NCBI GenBank assembly: GCA_921293015.1
Contig: OV121096.1
Span: 22,951,729-23,015,728 of the forward strand
Reading direction: 5' to 3'
DNA from: Phorcus lineatus
Taxonomy: Eukaryota; Mollusca; Gastropoda; Trochida; Trochidae
Length of the DNA stretch: 64,000 bases
The notes under the pieces were generated by a model. It made no database searches, was not told where the DNA came from, and worked only from the letters and a program-made list of their open reading frames with translations. Positions 33,732 through 46,700 of the stretch are shown one piece after another. A program made the position numbers and the translations under genes. Within the stretch, counting starts at the first letter, position 1. The number at the start of each line of letters is the position of its first letter.

Positions 33732-34581
33732 ACGAAGAAAACGGAAACGAAGTCGAGCTTTCTACAGTGAAGAGGAAATAAAGAATCTGCTTCATGGTGT
33801 AGAAAAGTTTGGAACAAAATGGAGTCAAATATTGGTCACTTACAGTTTTCATCCTTCCCGCACTGCTGTTGACTTAAAGGAAAAACATGCTAGATTGGTT
33901 GGCCTATTTTTTATTTTGAAAGCTCCTTTTAGCTCGTTTAGAATGTTTTGTTGTTTTAATTCTTGTTTTCTTCTTTTCCAAAATATGTTTGCAATAATAT
34001 CTTCCACCTAGTGCAATCATCTTTCTTGTGAGCCTTAAGCACTAACAAAACTGCTTACTTTGTTCCCTTTCCTGATTATATCTCAAAAAGTCATGAAAAC
34101 TTTAATCTTTGTATGAACAGTCAATGTGGTTGTTTTGCCCAAAACATGTTTAAGTTTGGAGTGAAATGAGACCTGCTTTTGTTCAGATACATAATATGAC
34201 TGTCTTCAATTGTAAGAAAACATCATTCATTGACATGATTTGTGATTGTGTGATGTTTAATGTTTAATGTTTTGTGAAGCAGCCAGACAACGGGGTTGGG
34301 AGAGAGGGGGGATCACTCTCCTGTTTTTTTGACACTTAATTTATATTCCGTATTATTATTTGCAGATGAAGAAGGACAAGGTATCAAAGAAGAGGCGGAA
34401 GCGAGGCCCAGTATTCTCCATGTGTGAAGAGAGACGACTGCGAAGAGGGGTGAGGACGCTTGGTTACAACTGGAGGGGTATTCTACACATGTTCCAGTTT
34501 GCTAAAGGCAGGACAGCAGAAGAACTTCGAAATAAATGGAAAACCATGAATAAGAAATATGCAGACACAGAAGTAATGTAG
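33732..34581 (+). CDS. Tandem Myb/SANT (telobox-type) DNA-binding protein, last two exons
   Basis: Two exons, 33732-33897 and 34366-34581, join in phase 0 and encode two Myb/SANT domains in a row, then a stop. The first domain follows a basic stretch (RRRKRKRSR) and reads YSEEEIKNLLHGVEKFG, W, then RTAVDLKEKHARL. The second also follows a basic stretch (KKRRKRG) and has EERRLRRGVRTLGYNW and RTAEELRNKWKTMNKK. The third helices match the telobox 'VDLKDKWRxL' of telomere-repeat-binding factors (TRF1/TRF2, Taz1, plant TRFL proteins). Known animal TRFs have one C-terminal Myb, so two in tandem is unusual. The exon 1 acceptor (GGGAG/A) is poor in pyrimidines and the 5' part of the gene was not found. 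Nuclear, DNA-binding role inferred; telomere binding is only suggested by the helix. Confidence 0.7.
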
Positions 34582-35042
34582 TTGCTTGGTAAGCGCTATG
34601 TCTGTTAAACTTGAGCTCAAGACAAAATTCAGTTATATTCACATCAAGCAAATACTTTCTTGAAGCCTTTTTTACAGAAATAATTTTGAATTGATTAGAT
34701 TAGCTGATAAAGGCTGACTTCATCCTTAAAAAGATTTTTTTTCACTTCAGTTTACAGTCATACCATATTTTCAACAGGTGTTTGATCCATAATGTACATA
34801 TCTTAATCTACAGTCTTATTCAGCTAAATAGCTGAAGAAACCATTTCCCATCATATTGGGGATGCAAAGATGTTTGAAGATTTCTATCTCTCAGAAATTA
34901 AACTAAATTGATAGCTGTAGATAACATCAAATTTACAATCCATTTGGAACAAAATAAATTCTTTCACACAACAGTGTGGAATGTGTCTTAAAGTATGTGC
35001 CATTTTGATTACTAGAGATTGATTACTTTTTTGCCATTTGAC
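34582..35042. other. 3' flank of the Myb gene, nothing recognised
   Basis: AT-rich, presumably 3' untranslated and intergenic sequence; no clear AATAAA could be tied to the gene. Confidence 0.5.
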
Positions 35043-35047
35043 AAGTG

Positions 35048-35278
35048 CGTGATGACTTGGGCATTATATCAAACACTGTTACGTTCCGGAGGATTCTTGT
35101 ATTGATGTTTGTTCGATATTACATGACAGTCAAGGACAATCAGCAGCCATGAGGTCTGCTCTCTTGCTAACGGAACATCCGGTACAGTAACTGGCGCGCA
35201 CTCGTTCATACAAAGACATCGTATGGATAACAGAGTTCATTATAACTGGTTTTGTGTTACGAATACAAATACGCTACA
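35048..35278 (-). repeat. LTR of the 35-38 kb Gypsy element (left copy)
   Basis: Direct repeat with 37558-37782. Confidence 0.88.
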
Positions 35279-37557
35279 TTCCTCCACCTTTAGTTAATAA
35301 CAACAAAAGTGATTCAACAACCTTACTCGGCCAAACATCCAGAGAATGAGATACTGATCACTGGAATCCTTCCAATATAACAAACTGTTAACAGTATAAC
35401 ACTAAAAGTCACAAATAAATGTTCATTCACTTGGTTTCTGAAATGAACACAATGTAAAAAACACAAAGTTCAATATCCTGAAAGGAAAAGCACTCAACAA
35501 TTTCTACAGTATGTTTACAGATTGAGTCTATCAGGAGCTCTGCGTTCGCGAGTAGTTCCAGACTAGTGTCACATGAAGGTGATGTGGCATCAGAAGTTGG
35601 TTTGTCTGTGGATAATACTTGTAGAGGATTCTGTTCTGGAAGTTCTGCTGAGAATGTAATAGCTGATTTCTGCATATCACTTTCCTCTGACCTTCCGGGA
35701 GAATTGGGTTCCCACAAGTCACAGTCCAAATACCGCTTCATGAGGTGATCTACATGTCTTTTAGCAACCTTGTCATTTGCCAAGCTGACCTTGTAGGAGA
35801 CAGGACCTGTACACTGGATTATCTCGCCTGGTAACCATTTTGGCTTGCCAAGAAAGTTTCTGACATAAACCAGATCAGCTATGGTGAACTGTCGAGACTT
35901 GGCATGTCTATCGTGATAGCTTGCCTGCTTCTCTTGTTTCTGCTGGACTTTAGAACCAATGTCGGGGTGAAGTAAGTCCAGATGGGAACGCGGACGTCTC
36001 CCAAAAAGTAACTGCGCTGGAGATAACCCTGTTGTGGTCTGTGGAGTGTTGCGATACCTGAACAAGAATCTTGACACCCTTGTGTGGATGGAACCTCCAC
36101 TGAAATTCATAAATCCTTGTTTGAATGTCTGAACACTTCTCTCTGCTAGTCCATTGGACGCTGGGTGGTAAGGGGATGTACAGATGTGCTGAATACCATT
36201 CCTTTTGATGAACAAGGCAAATTCATCGCTTGTGAAACACGTCCCGTTGTCTGAAATGATTGTCTCAGGTATACCATGGATTGAAAATGTTCTCCGAAGA
36301 CACTCAAGAGTGGTGCTAGTTGTTGCATTATTGACAGGGAACACATCCATCCACTTAGAGTGGGAGTCCACAATGGTGAGAAACATTTTACCTTGCAAGG
36401 GACCTGCATAATCAATGTGCAGACGTGACCAAGGCTTAGATGGCCAGTCCCACGGATGCAATTTCGCATCGCAGGGTGAGGAGCGACTCTGTTGACATAC
36501 TAAACACGTCTTAACCTTGTTCTCTAGCTCTGAATCTATGCATGGCCACCACACAAGACCTCTTGCAATAGCCTTCATCCTCACTATTCCAGGGTGTGTT
36601 TCATGCAATGCATCTACACACTGTTTCCTGCCCTGAAGTGGAACCACTACTCTGTTGCCCCAGAGCACCACACCATCTTGAACACTCAATTCAAGCTTCC
36701 TTTGAACATATGGCTTGAGCTCTGAATCTGGCTTCATGTTTTCAGGAAACCAAATTCCACTATTTTTTTCACTCTAGACAACGAGGGATCCTTCCTTGTC
36801 CAAATCTGAATTTGTTTCACATTCACTGGGAATTCAGCCATGTTCTCAAGGAGCATTATTGTATCTCCTTGAACAGGCGGCACAGACACTGAATTTTCTT
36901 TTCTGCAGGAGACAATGTACGTGAAGCAAACGCACCCACTCCATAAGGAGAAGCATCAGCTGCTAAGTTGAGTGGAAGGACCGGGTTGTAGTGCGTCAAG
37001 ACTTTACACAAAGACAAGTTCTCTGAATAGCATCATTGTTAATGCCACAAACTAATCTGTCTCTAAGTGAATCATCCAGATTAGTACCAAAGTCACATGT
37101 ACTGGCCAATTTGCGCAACTCTGAAGCATACGGGGCAACACTTTCTTGAGATTTTATATCCCTCTTATGAAATCTAAGTCTCTCAACTATCACTGACGGG
37201 GTTGGGTGTTGATGATCTTGCATGAGTTTTCCTATGTCAGCAAAAGACATTTCTTTAGGTTTCGTAGGAGCACACACATTCCTGAGAAGTGTGTAGGCCG
37301 TCTTGCCCATTTCACTAAGTAGAATAGCCCTTTTGTTATCATTATCATCATCCACACCTCTAGCCGTAAAGAACAGCTCTAATCGTTCACAATAAATTTC
37401 CCATCTGTCTGTCTCTGGATTGAATTCGTCGATCTTCCCGGAGGAAGAGGACGCCATGTTTTTTTTTGGAAGCGAATGACACACGACAGACGTAATCACA
37501 CACAAAATGTCCACAAAAACGATAATGCATCCAGCTTTTTACCTCGTCGCCAAAATA

Positions 37558-37782
37558 TGTGATGACTTTATAACAAACACTGTTACGTTCCGGAGGATTC
37601 GTGTATTGATGCTTGTTTGATATTACATGACAGTCAAGTACAATCAGCAGCCATGAGGTCTGCTCTCTCCTTAACGGAACATCCGGTACAGTAACTGGCG
37701 CGCACTCGTTCTTACAAAGACATCGTATGGATAACAGAGTTCATTATGACTGGTTTTGAGTTACGAATACAAATACGCTACA
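37558..37782 (-). repeat. LTR of the 35-38 kb Gypsy element (right copy)
   Basis: Direct repeat with 35048-35278; next to the primer-site-like TGGCGACGAGG on the minus strand. Confidence 0.88.
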
Positions 37783-37787
37783 AAGTG

Positions 37788-39947
37788 ACAAATCTTTTGT
37801 TCAATTGTTTCTCAAAACAATGTTTGGGTCTTTTTAAAAGAATGAATTACTTATTTTCAGCTTTACCTAAACTGGTTTTAAGTATTCTTAAATTAATTTT
37901 CTTTTGAAAACAAGTTGTTTTTCGAGGTATGTTTATATATATTTATTATACCTTTCTCAAAAACATATTTATTGAAAAGTTCTGTATGTGAATATTGCAT
38001 AGGTTTCAGATTACATCAAAATAGTAATTGTAAACATGCCTGAGCAAAATGTTTATTGAATAGCTTATGTTGAAAAAGGTTAGGAAATATGTCTACACGA
38101 ATCTTTATGAGTGTGATATTACTCAAATTTATTTATTATTTTCCATATTAATGTGTGTAGCAATTAGGAGGATAATAAGGATATATATGTAAATCTACAA
38201 AATCATTAATTATTTATTCTTATCTATGTTGTTGAGCAAACTGTTTTGCATGGTGATATTATTCATTGTTGATTTATCAGCAAGTTAGTATTGTTGAATT
38301 AAAAGATAAATAACATACAACATTGTCAGTAGTTATGAAAGATGGAACAAGAGGAGGGTGAATGCTAAGTTGGAAACCTCTCGAAGGGAGCACACACCAT
38401 GATGGGGTTATGTTTTCCACCATAAGCATGAGAGGTGTTTATGTCATCAGTGACTGTAAATGATGGATAATGAGCTTGGTGTGAAGGTTAGGAAAGCAAT
38501 TCATCAAAGCATTAGTACAATCTTATGGGTCATGTGCTTTTGAAAGAAATCATACAAAACAATTAACCAACAGTTTTCAGAGTGCCCAAGGTTTACAAAT
38601 TAGGTAGAAGATGTGTTAACTAGTCTGAGGCAATCTTGTCAAAGTTTTCATAGCAGTAAGGAATTGATAATCAATTTTGGAAGCATGGGAAAGAAACCAA
38701 ACTTGGTGCTAAGATATTTAAATAAAATGCCCTAACAGTACATAAATGGTTCATCTCTGTTTTGGAAAACATTTGTAATTTCCAAATGATCTTAATGAAG
38801 GTGTTCAACATAGATGTAAACTACTGGAAGTTGACTTATAACCATAAAAACCTTCCTTTTCGAACAGATGGTACCATCTTTACAATGACAAATATCAGTA
38901 ATAATGATATGTTCGGGATTTTTTCCTGATGTCCTCTTTTCCATGAGTTAATCAAGGCGCAGTTCATGAACGTATGCGTAAGACGAACAAATTCTGTATT
39001 GAACTCAAAAGTTCGTGTAGTATTTTTTATTTTATTTACATGAACTAATATTAATGTGTGAACAACAGGTAGATTTATTAATCAGTCACATCATCAACAT
39101 GTAAGCAATAAAATACATTTAAAAGAGTCATTGCAATAAAATACAAGATAATTCACTGGTAACGGGTTGGAGAACAATGCAATAACGTTTGCTGCTCCCA
39201 TAAGAACTGGCATCTTTGTAATGATTGTATAAAACGTTGATTCTGACTTCTGGCCTGGTTGACATTTGAAGGTTAGCAAAAGCTTAACAATAAATGTGGA
39301 TACATGAGCATATCATCGGAGACTAGAGTTTAGTGAACTACTCGCTCATATCAGATTGAGACGTGCATAAATGCAGATGGAAATACAAAATGGTTGTCAT
39401 GTCATCATTACCTTAGTCTGAAGCACTTTAATGGACTGTATAGCACAAGCAAATCATAAATATTTTGCACTGAAAATTAGAATTTTCATACAGTGTGAGA
39501 CCCAAAATTATATCAACATTAAATTTACCAATGACCAGCTGAGGTCGTACAAATACATCTACTAGTACAAGTACTATCAAACAACATCATTATTGCCTTT
39601 CATCAGGTTCCAGATCTTATTTTTTATTACATAGTGAATTGAGTTCGAAACTCATTTTGAATAATGTTTTTATTTTTTTTAAGTGCTATTTTAATTTTAA
39701 GTGCTATTTTAATTTTAAGTGCTATTTTAATATTAATTGCTATTTTAATATTAATTGCTATAAATTCAAATCATTTTAAAGGTTATTGCCATGAATTCTA
39801 AACTACATATTTGTTTGTGCCATACCCTTTAAACAAGTGTAAAAAAAACAAGAACAAGTTTAAATTTGTTGTCGTATCTTTTCAACACAAGATATTGACC
39901 CTAAGAGACTGTAGAAGAACAATTAATTCAAACAAACAAACATGTGG
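37788..39947. other. Intergenic and 3' flank of TRPA copy A
   Basis: AT-rich. The only structure is a ~19-bp tandem (TTTTAAGTGCTATTTTAAT type, about five units) at 39679-39764. The 3' untranslated region of copy A should lie at its right end. Confidence 0.6.
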
Positions 39948-40721
39948 TTATTTAGCTGGTATGTTGCTGCTCTTCTGTGTTTGCACGTCCAGGAGACTGG
40001 TCATCAGTCTGTTCATCTGTTTCTCTATCTTCTCTAGTCTCTCGTCAATCCTCTCCTCAAGCTGTCTCTGTCTGCTAGCTATCTCTGGAATTTTATCCTG
40101 CAACAAGAAGAGACATATACTCAATCTATAAGGAGGAATCCTGCAACTTTATCAGATGCCGTTGTCTTTGCTATCTCGGAAATAATATCCTGCAACAATA
40201 AGAGACATTTCTTTGGTCTCCACAAAAGAATCCTGCAACTTTATCGGACTGCTGTCTTCTTCCTACTCTTTGGAATAATGTCCTGCAACAACAAGAGACA
40301 TATTCTCAATCTCTGATATAGACTCTTGCAACTTCAGAGATGCTGATAATATCCCTTAGCAATAATCCTGATACAGACCCCTGGGAAAAATTGAGACAAC
40401 TCAATATTTCACAATCACCTTTAATCTCTGGAACATGATGCCTGCAAATTGATTCACAATTGTTTACAATTGAACATGACATTAGCATCCTTATAATGGT
40501 AAAGCAATATTTGTGTGTCTATTACTGACCAGAACAGCACTTTCATCAGGTTCCACTGTTTGGTTCCACCACCAGATTGGCCGGCTTATGAGATAATTCC
40601 ACAGTTTTTTCAGACATCCAACATCATCTTCATCCCTTGTATAATTCTTGTCTCGTTTTATGTAAAGCTTTCTTCGAATACTTTCAAACAAAACCTTCTC
40701 GACATCGAGGACAAGAGCAAT
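39948..40721 (-). CDS. Copy A C-terminal domain (exons 29-30)
   Basis: Exon 29 (40721-40530) reads LVLDVEKVLFESIRRKLY and then NYTRDEDDVGCLKKLWNYL and ends in phase 0. Exon 30 (40097-39948) reads IASRQRQLEERIDERLEKIE followed by a Met/Leu heptad pattern and stops at TAA. The heptads fit the central coiled coil that holds TRPA1 tetramers together. The flanking intron carries repeated copies of the exon 30 acceptor. Confidence 0.9.
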
Positions 40722-43700
40722 CTGCAGTAGAGGTAATGTGAAATAATTTTTTCTGTTAGAATATCTGTAGCATCAATATCTTTCTGTCCAAAGTGACACA
40801 TCTTTGTGTAATGATAATGGTGTTATTTATGAAGAAAAATAACTTGCAAGTTTGCCTTATGTAGGCATGACATCCAAATACTAACTGAAACAATACGTAA
40901 ATAGATTTATGTCACTTCAAACTTACATGCATTGCAGCCCTTTTAAACGCTGCTTTTCGAAGTATGCCCTTGATATCGTCAACTGCCAAACCAACCTGAA
41001 AGAGGCTTCCATTGGTTATGCTTGCAAAAAGTTATTTTATTATGAAAGATTTATTCAATCAATAACTGGCAAGTACACATCCCTTATACATAATGAATGG
41101 AAAATGAGTTTAGAGGTTCAAGGGAACACTACCCATATATAACTACTTTGATGGGCACGAGATCTCTGAGATCATATACTGAGAGCTGAATGAGGACTCT
41201 TGGATTTTGATAAAGGGTACATGAAAAAACTTGATACCTAAATGATCAAGAGGTAGGGTGACATGTTTTATTTTCCAAGCGTAAAAAGTCATTACTGAAG
41301 GTCCAAGAGGGCACATAAGGGACTTACTAAAGGTTAACAAGGACACACATCAGACTTACCAATAGGTTCGAGAGGACAAATAACAGAACTACCAAGAGGT
41401 TCAAGAGGACACAGTACATACCCACCAAGAGGTTCAAGAGGACATATTGCATATCTACCAATAGGTTCATAAGGACTCATGACAGACTTACCAAGAGTTT
41501 CAAGGGGACATATTACATACCTACCAAGAGGTTCAAGAGGCCATATTGCATACCTACCAAGAGGTTCATAAGGACACATAACAGACTTACCAAGAGGTTC
41601 AAGGGTACCTATGACAGACTTACCAAGAGGTTCATAAGGACGATGCAGGCCAGTGTGATGAAGAAGGAGAAGATGACAGAGGTTGCTGTAGGATATAGGA
41701 GATTGGTCGTGTCAACCACTGTAATGTTGTCTACACCTCCGTTGAACAGATCACTGTAGTCAATTTCTCCAAGGAACATTACTGTTGTTTTCAATATTGA
41801 ATTGGGGACATCTCTGAAAGCAACCTTCAAAAACACAAACCAGTGAGTTAGTTATAATTATATATTTTAAACCGTAGCTTTAACTTTAAAATAGGTTTGA
41901 TAGCACTTGTTACAAAGTTATTTGGAGCCACAGAGTCACCTTATTAAAATTTATAACCCACTTTGAAGACAAGAGCTAAAATACCTTGGCCTTTCGTTCT
42001 GGATAAATATATGAACATTTCTTTTGGAAAGACGCCATGCCATAAGGTAATCTGGTCAGATAATCTATAAATATGTTTGTTCAGTTGACATAAAGTAAAT
42101 TGACAAACCTGGTTCTGAAGTAGAGTGAAAAAGCCGAGTGCGAAGGCGAGAATTAACGAAAAGAAGACGATGAAGACCTTGGCAAAGGTCCAGCAGACCA
42201 TCTGGAACATTATGACGTACAGACCCAGGGAGGTGAAGGCCTTCAGAAACATCACAAGGTCAATCCACGAGAAAAAGAGAGCAAAGGCTCCAACCGACCA
42301 CTGCCAGTCCTTAGGGAAACATAATATAGTAATAAGTAAAAACCCTGGATTTTATAGTAGTTTTTATCGATATAAAAAAGATGAATAAATTACCAATAAG
42401 ACTTTCTTTTGTGTGGAAGTGGAAGTGGAAGTGTTTTTTTAATTTTTTTTGTGGACAAGTGTTGGTTATTTTATCAAAGAAGATCAGTTTGAGAGACTTT
42501 ATTCTCAAAAAGGGCATTATATCGGCTCTCATTAGTAGCCACAACTTTTTCACAGTTTCAAGAATCCAAGTTTCAAACTGATGACTTTATATTTTTTGTG
42601 TGGACGTTAGTATTGTTATGCCAGGTCAAAAAATGGTAAATAAACATAACAGGGTTATACTGCAGAGTTGCCATTGGCGTATTATTATCGTATTAAATAG
42701 AGATTATTACCCGAGGAAGTGTGTCATATGACTTTTACGAAATGAGTGCGAAGTTTTCGCTCGGGTAATACACAAGTTCGCACGAGTTTTGTAAAAGTAA
42801 TATGACACAATTCCGAGGGTTATAATTTCTTTATTACCGATTCTATTTCATTTAAAACACAGTGACGTCACGAACAGTGGTTTGATGACGTCACAGACTA
42901 CATAATACGGCAACTCGCGGTGAAACAATCGTTGCTAGGCAAAGGTGATATGTACACATGTGCTCATATTGAATATACATCATCACCTATGATTAACCAT
43001 ATGGGTAATAAAAAGTTATATGTCCCTAATCAGAGTCAGATAAGGCTCCTGACCTACCTGTCTATAAGATGTTTTGATTGTGCAACTGTTAAAGTCGAGG
43101 AGAAAGAGGAAGGAAAAGCTGTACACGATCCAATCGACGTAGTTCTCGAAGTCAAAGAAGTATGCCCATCTCATGTTTATCAGCTGTATGATCTGAAGAT
43201 TAATAAAATCAAGCGAAAATTACAAATTTTCTTTTTCAATGTAAAGAAAACAAAATTAAATAGCTTTTTAAATGCATGTCACAAAAGAAATTTCATTCGG
43301 TATTGTTTTACTGAGATATCAAAGTTCTCGTTTTAGACGACATATGTTAAACTACATCTATACATTTAGTCTTGTACATCTTTTAAATTCCTACCATTTC
43401 AAGGAATTTTCAACGTTGGATATCTTATTTAGTTGCAGAGACCACCTTCAGGTCAATATTCATCTTCCAACAACGTTTTTTCTGAAATATTCGTAAATGC
43501 ATCAGTTGCAGAAAGTACATATGCATTTCTCTTTTTCAGGTTCTGTTACAGAATCTTATTGAGAAAAGTCCAATCCAACTGACCTCAAACACCGCTCCTA
43601 TTACCATAAGGACATACATCAGTACTTTCTCAGCCGGGAGCCATGCATTTTCAAAGACTTTAAAAGATAAAGCACCACAGTTGTCTTCTTTTATGTTCTT

Positions 43701-46700
43701 AGCATCATCTGATCTGAAATTTTTTAACCCGGTGTATTATAAAAATATTCTGTATTTGATATGATGTTATTGTAAATGACACAACTTGTTGTTTGGTGTT
43801 AGTTTCTTGATTTGAAAAAGCCCGTTCTGAATTAGTTGAATCCTCAGTATCTGATAACTCTAATTTTCCCCATTGTTTGTTTCACACATGTTTGATAATT
43901 CAAGTAAAAATAACGAGTATATCATAAAAAGAGTGAGAGATAATCATGCATGTTACAATCTGATCATTTTTTGTGTAATCGCCAAATTTCTGATGACGTT
44001 CCTGAATGTAAGTTGTAGAATGTATGTGAAATTGTATTGACAACATTGACAGATACATACTACATTTTATGTAGGACAGAAAGATGGCATTTACTCCCAT
44101 AGCCTAATTTATAATTGAATTTTGAACAGAAAGTAGAATACGTGAACAGAAATTTTGATAAGGCCGATTTAGTTTGGAAAATCACGAAAATAGACATCTT
44201 CCTAGTCACATCAACAGATGTTTGGTGAATAACTATGATGGGAATCTATGGCAGATATTTCTTAAGATATTCCACAAGCCTAGCATTGTGTTTTTCATTG
44301 TGGATAACTCATAACTTTGTTGTGATCTTCAAGACCTACAGGGTCATACTATATGGAGAAAATCTTTTATTTGATGAATTTGATTGAGAAATCACGCTGT
44401 CAAGAATAACATTTCGCCACGAACAAGGGCAGAGGGCCCTGTATCTTAAATGGAAATAATTAGTGACATGAAATGAATCCAGTTAACAGGTTTTGAAATA
44501 TTTTATTTGAGTGAACATGTAAGTCAGAAACGTTATTTAGGATGAAGCAAATGCATGAACAAGATATATTGCTATATGAGGACATTAAATAGAAAAACAG
44601 CTTGAATGAGGATCAGTTTTACCTGTAAAGGTGTGGTGGTTTGGTGATGATGACGTGTCTTGTGAGGAGGATAAGGAAGAAGACGTGGATGAAGAAGGTA
44701 AACAGGTAGTAGTAGCCCCCGAAACTAAACCATTTGAACTTCACCAATGTCCTCACGAGGTCGTGCTGCAGCAGTTCCTTACGTTTGTGTTTTACCTGTA
44801 TAATAGAATTTTTCATCTTTGTTATGAGGAACTGTTATCCTATATTCATATAGAGGTTCTTATTGACAAAATACTTTCTCCTTTTTTTACCTGACATCTC
44901 ATCTTTCAAATGTCTGATACCACCATGAGGTCAAACGATGTCCGTCACTTTGTCAGGCAACAGGGTTCTTGACTAGCATAGTCAAAATCGACTGGTCATA
45001 GAACATTTTAAAGATTCAGAGGATTTACCAAATGGAAACTTTGCCGTATCACGTTTTTTGAAAGATTTATTTATTAAAATTCTCCCAAATAAACAATTCT
45101 GAATGCTAAATGTAGGGTCAAATCATCTTATTACTCAATCCGATCATCGTAGAAGAAAATAATCAAGTATCTAGCAAAAACCACTTCGGGTCAATTTTGA
45201 GTGAATATACCTTTTGATCATTCGAGACACGGAAGTTAATTCGTAAAGCGTAACCAATAATGATCCATTTGTTCTAAAACTGCCTTTTTTGAGTAAAATT
45301 CAATTTACTGCCATTGAAAACCTTTATTTTCATTTTCGTGAGATCACTTTATATATCTAGAACAAGCTCAAGTCGCAAAAGCCTCCATTTCCTCCTATGC
45401 CAAGCTTACCATGATCTCCAGAGGGTGGTTCTTCTTCAGCACTCCTGCCCTATCTGTGTACGCTGCGTATTCCTTTGTCTTCCGCGGTTTCCCGTCTTTC
45501 CTTGCTTTTCATGCAAACAAAACAACATTTAACCAACTAAACTTTTGATTCATTGATAGATTATTTTTCAATTCACCTTCGGACATTTTCAGATTCACCC
45601 ATACGAGAATTTTCATCTTTGTACCTGTTATCCAATAGAATCATGGATTAGTTCAAACTGACAAATAACTTGGATCTTCTAGCATAATGTTACATCTCAA
45701 TTTTTGGGCAAAACATCTTTCATCAAGCTTTAAAAAGGTACTCTATACCTCAAAGGGGTAAACTCATTTCGCATACCTTATACATTCATTAAAAATGGAA
45801 TTTTTTCTAAAAGCTAATAATGACGTTTTGCAAAAATGACATTTTCAGGTCCACATTGTTGCCTCTAGTAACTACAGTTCAAATGCTGGTAAGAAAGGTA
45901 TTATCAGTTTACATCACATAATTCCAAAAGGGGTTTCAGAAAAAGAGAAACATGTTTCAAGGCGATAATGTGAGTCAGTCAAAAGAGATAACCCAATTAA
46001 TAAAAGTAAAGACTATAAATAAAATAATTAAGAATAAAGAAGAACGTTCTATCAACAACACTTGAGCATTACGTTGTAACGACCAGCTATCTTTGGTCAT
46101 CAAATCATCTATGAACTCGTAGTTGTATTTGAATTTCTTCTTCGGCTTTATGGTATCATCCTTCGGTTTCTTTGTTACATCTGTGCAACACTTGTCCATC
46201 ACTTCCATGGCAACGTCTTCGTTTCCATGAAAAAAAATCAAGTTTAAGGTTATCAGCAGTAATATCTTGAAATAGAAAGTTAGGAAAACAGCTGAAGATT
46301 CAGCATTCTGAATATGACATTGATCGTTGATAAACGCGATCAAGTCCCTTTAAAGAATACGATAAGCAAGGGGATTATTATTTTCCGTGTTTTGGATACA
46401 TCCTTATGGACATCATACATCCGTTTGTGAAAGATCAATCTTAAACTTTAAAAAATGTTCCGTAACAAGTTGTTTTTTTCTAAAAGAGAAGACAAAACTT
46501 GTCAGGGTCTACTATACTCATAAAGCAATTCCACATGTGCTTCTTTGAGCGTGAATCTATTGAGACATGTAAAAGAGTTGTTATTTCTTTGGTAATCCAA
46601 TGGCTGAGATAAAACCAAGGGGATTGGAATTGTCGATAAAGATACGTCCAGGTCAAAATTCACCTCCTACAACTTTTACATTATAAATAAGCATATGAGT

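Larger units (their letters stand above)
35043..37787 (-). mobile_element. Ty3/Gypsy LTR element (K02A2.6-like), broken fossil
   Basis: LTRs at 35048-35278 and 37558-37782 (about 231 and 225 bp) end in TGTGATGAC and CGCTACA in plus-strand view and differ by several percent with small indels, so this copy is older than the one at 26.4 kb. A 5-bp target duplication, AAGTG, lies at 35043-35047 and 37783-37787. Left of the right LTR, the complement reads TGGCGACGAGG, the primer-site motif common in this group. On the minus strand a Gag-like part (about 37.0-37.5 kb) and an integrase part (about 35.5-36.7 kb: zinc head, core with HIDYAGP and SDNGTCFTSDEF) are readable. The inside is only about half the usual family length. 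Broken, with several breaks. Confidence 0.9.

Noticed and set aside
41334-41579. An open frame with an 11-residue repeat (CPLEPLGRY type) suggesting a repeat protein.
   Set aside because: It is the 33-bp intronic array read in a frame different from that of the adjoining exon; no start context or partner exon supports it.
42920-43336. A 138-codon plus-strand frame.
   Set aside because: It is antisense to exon 25 of copy A and shows no features of its own.
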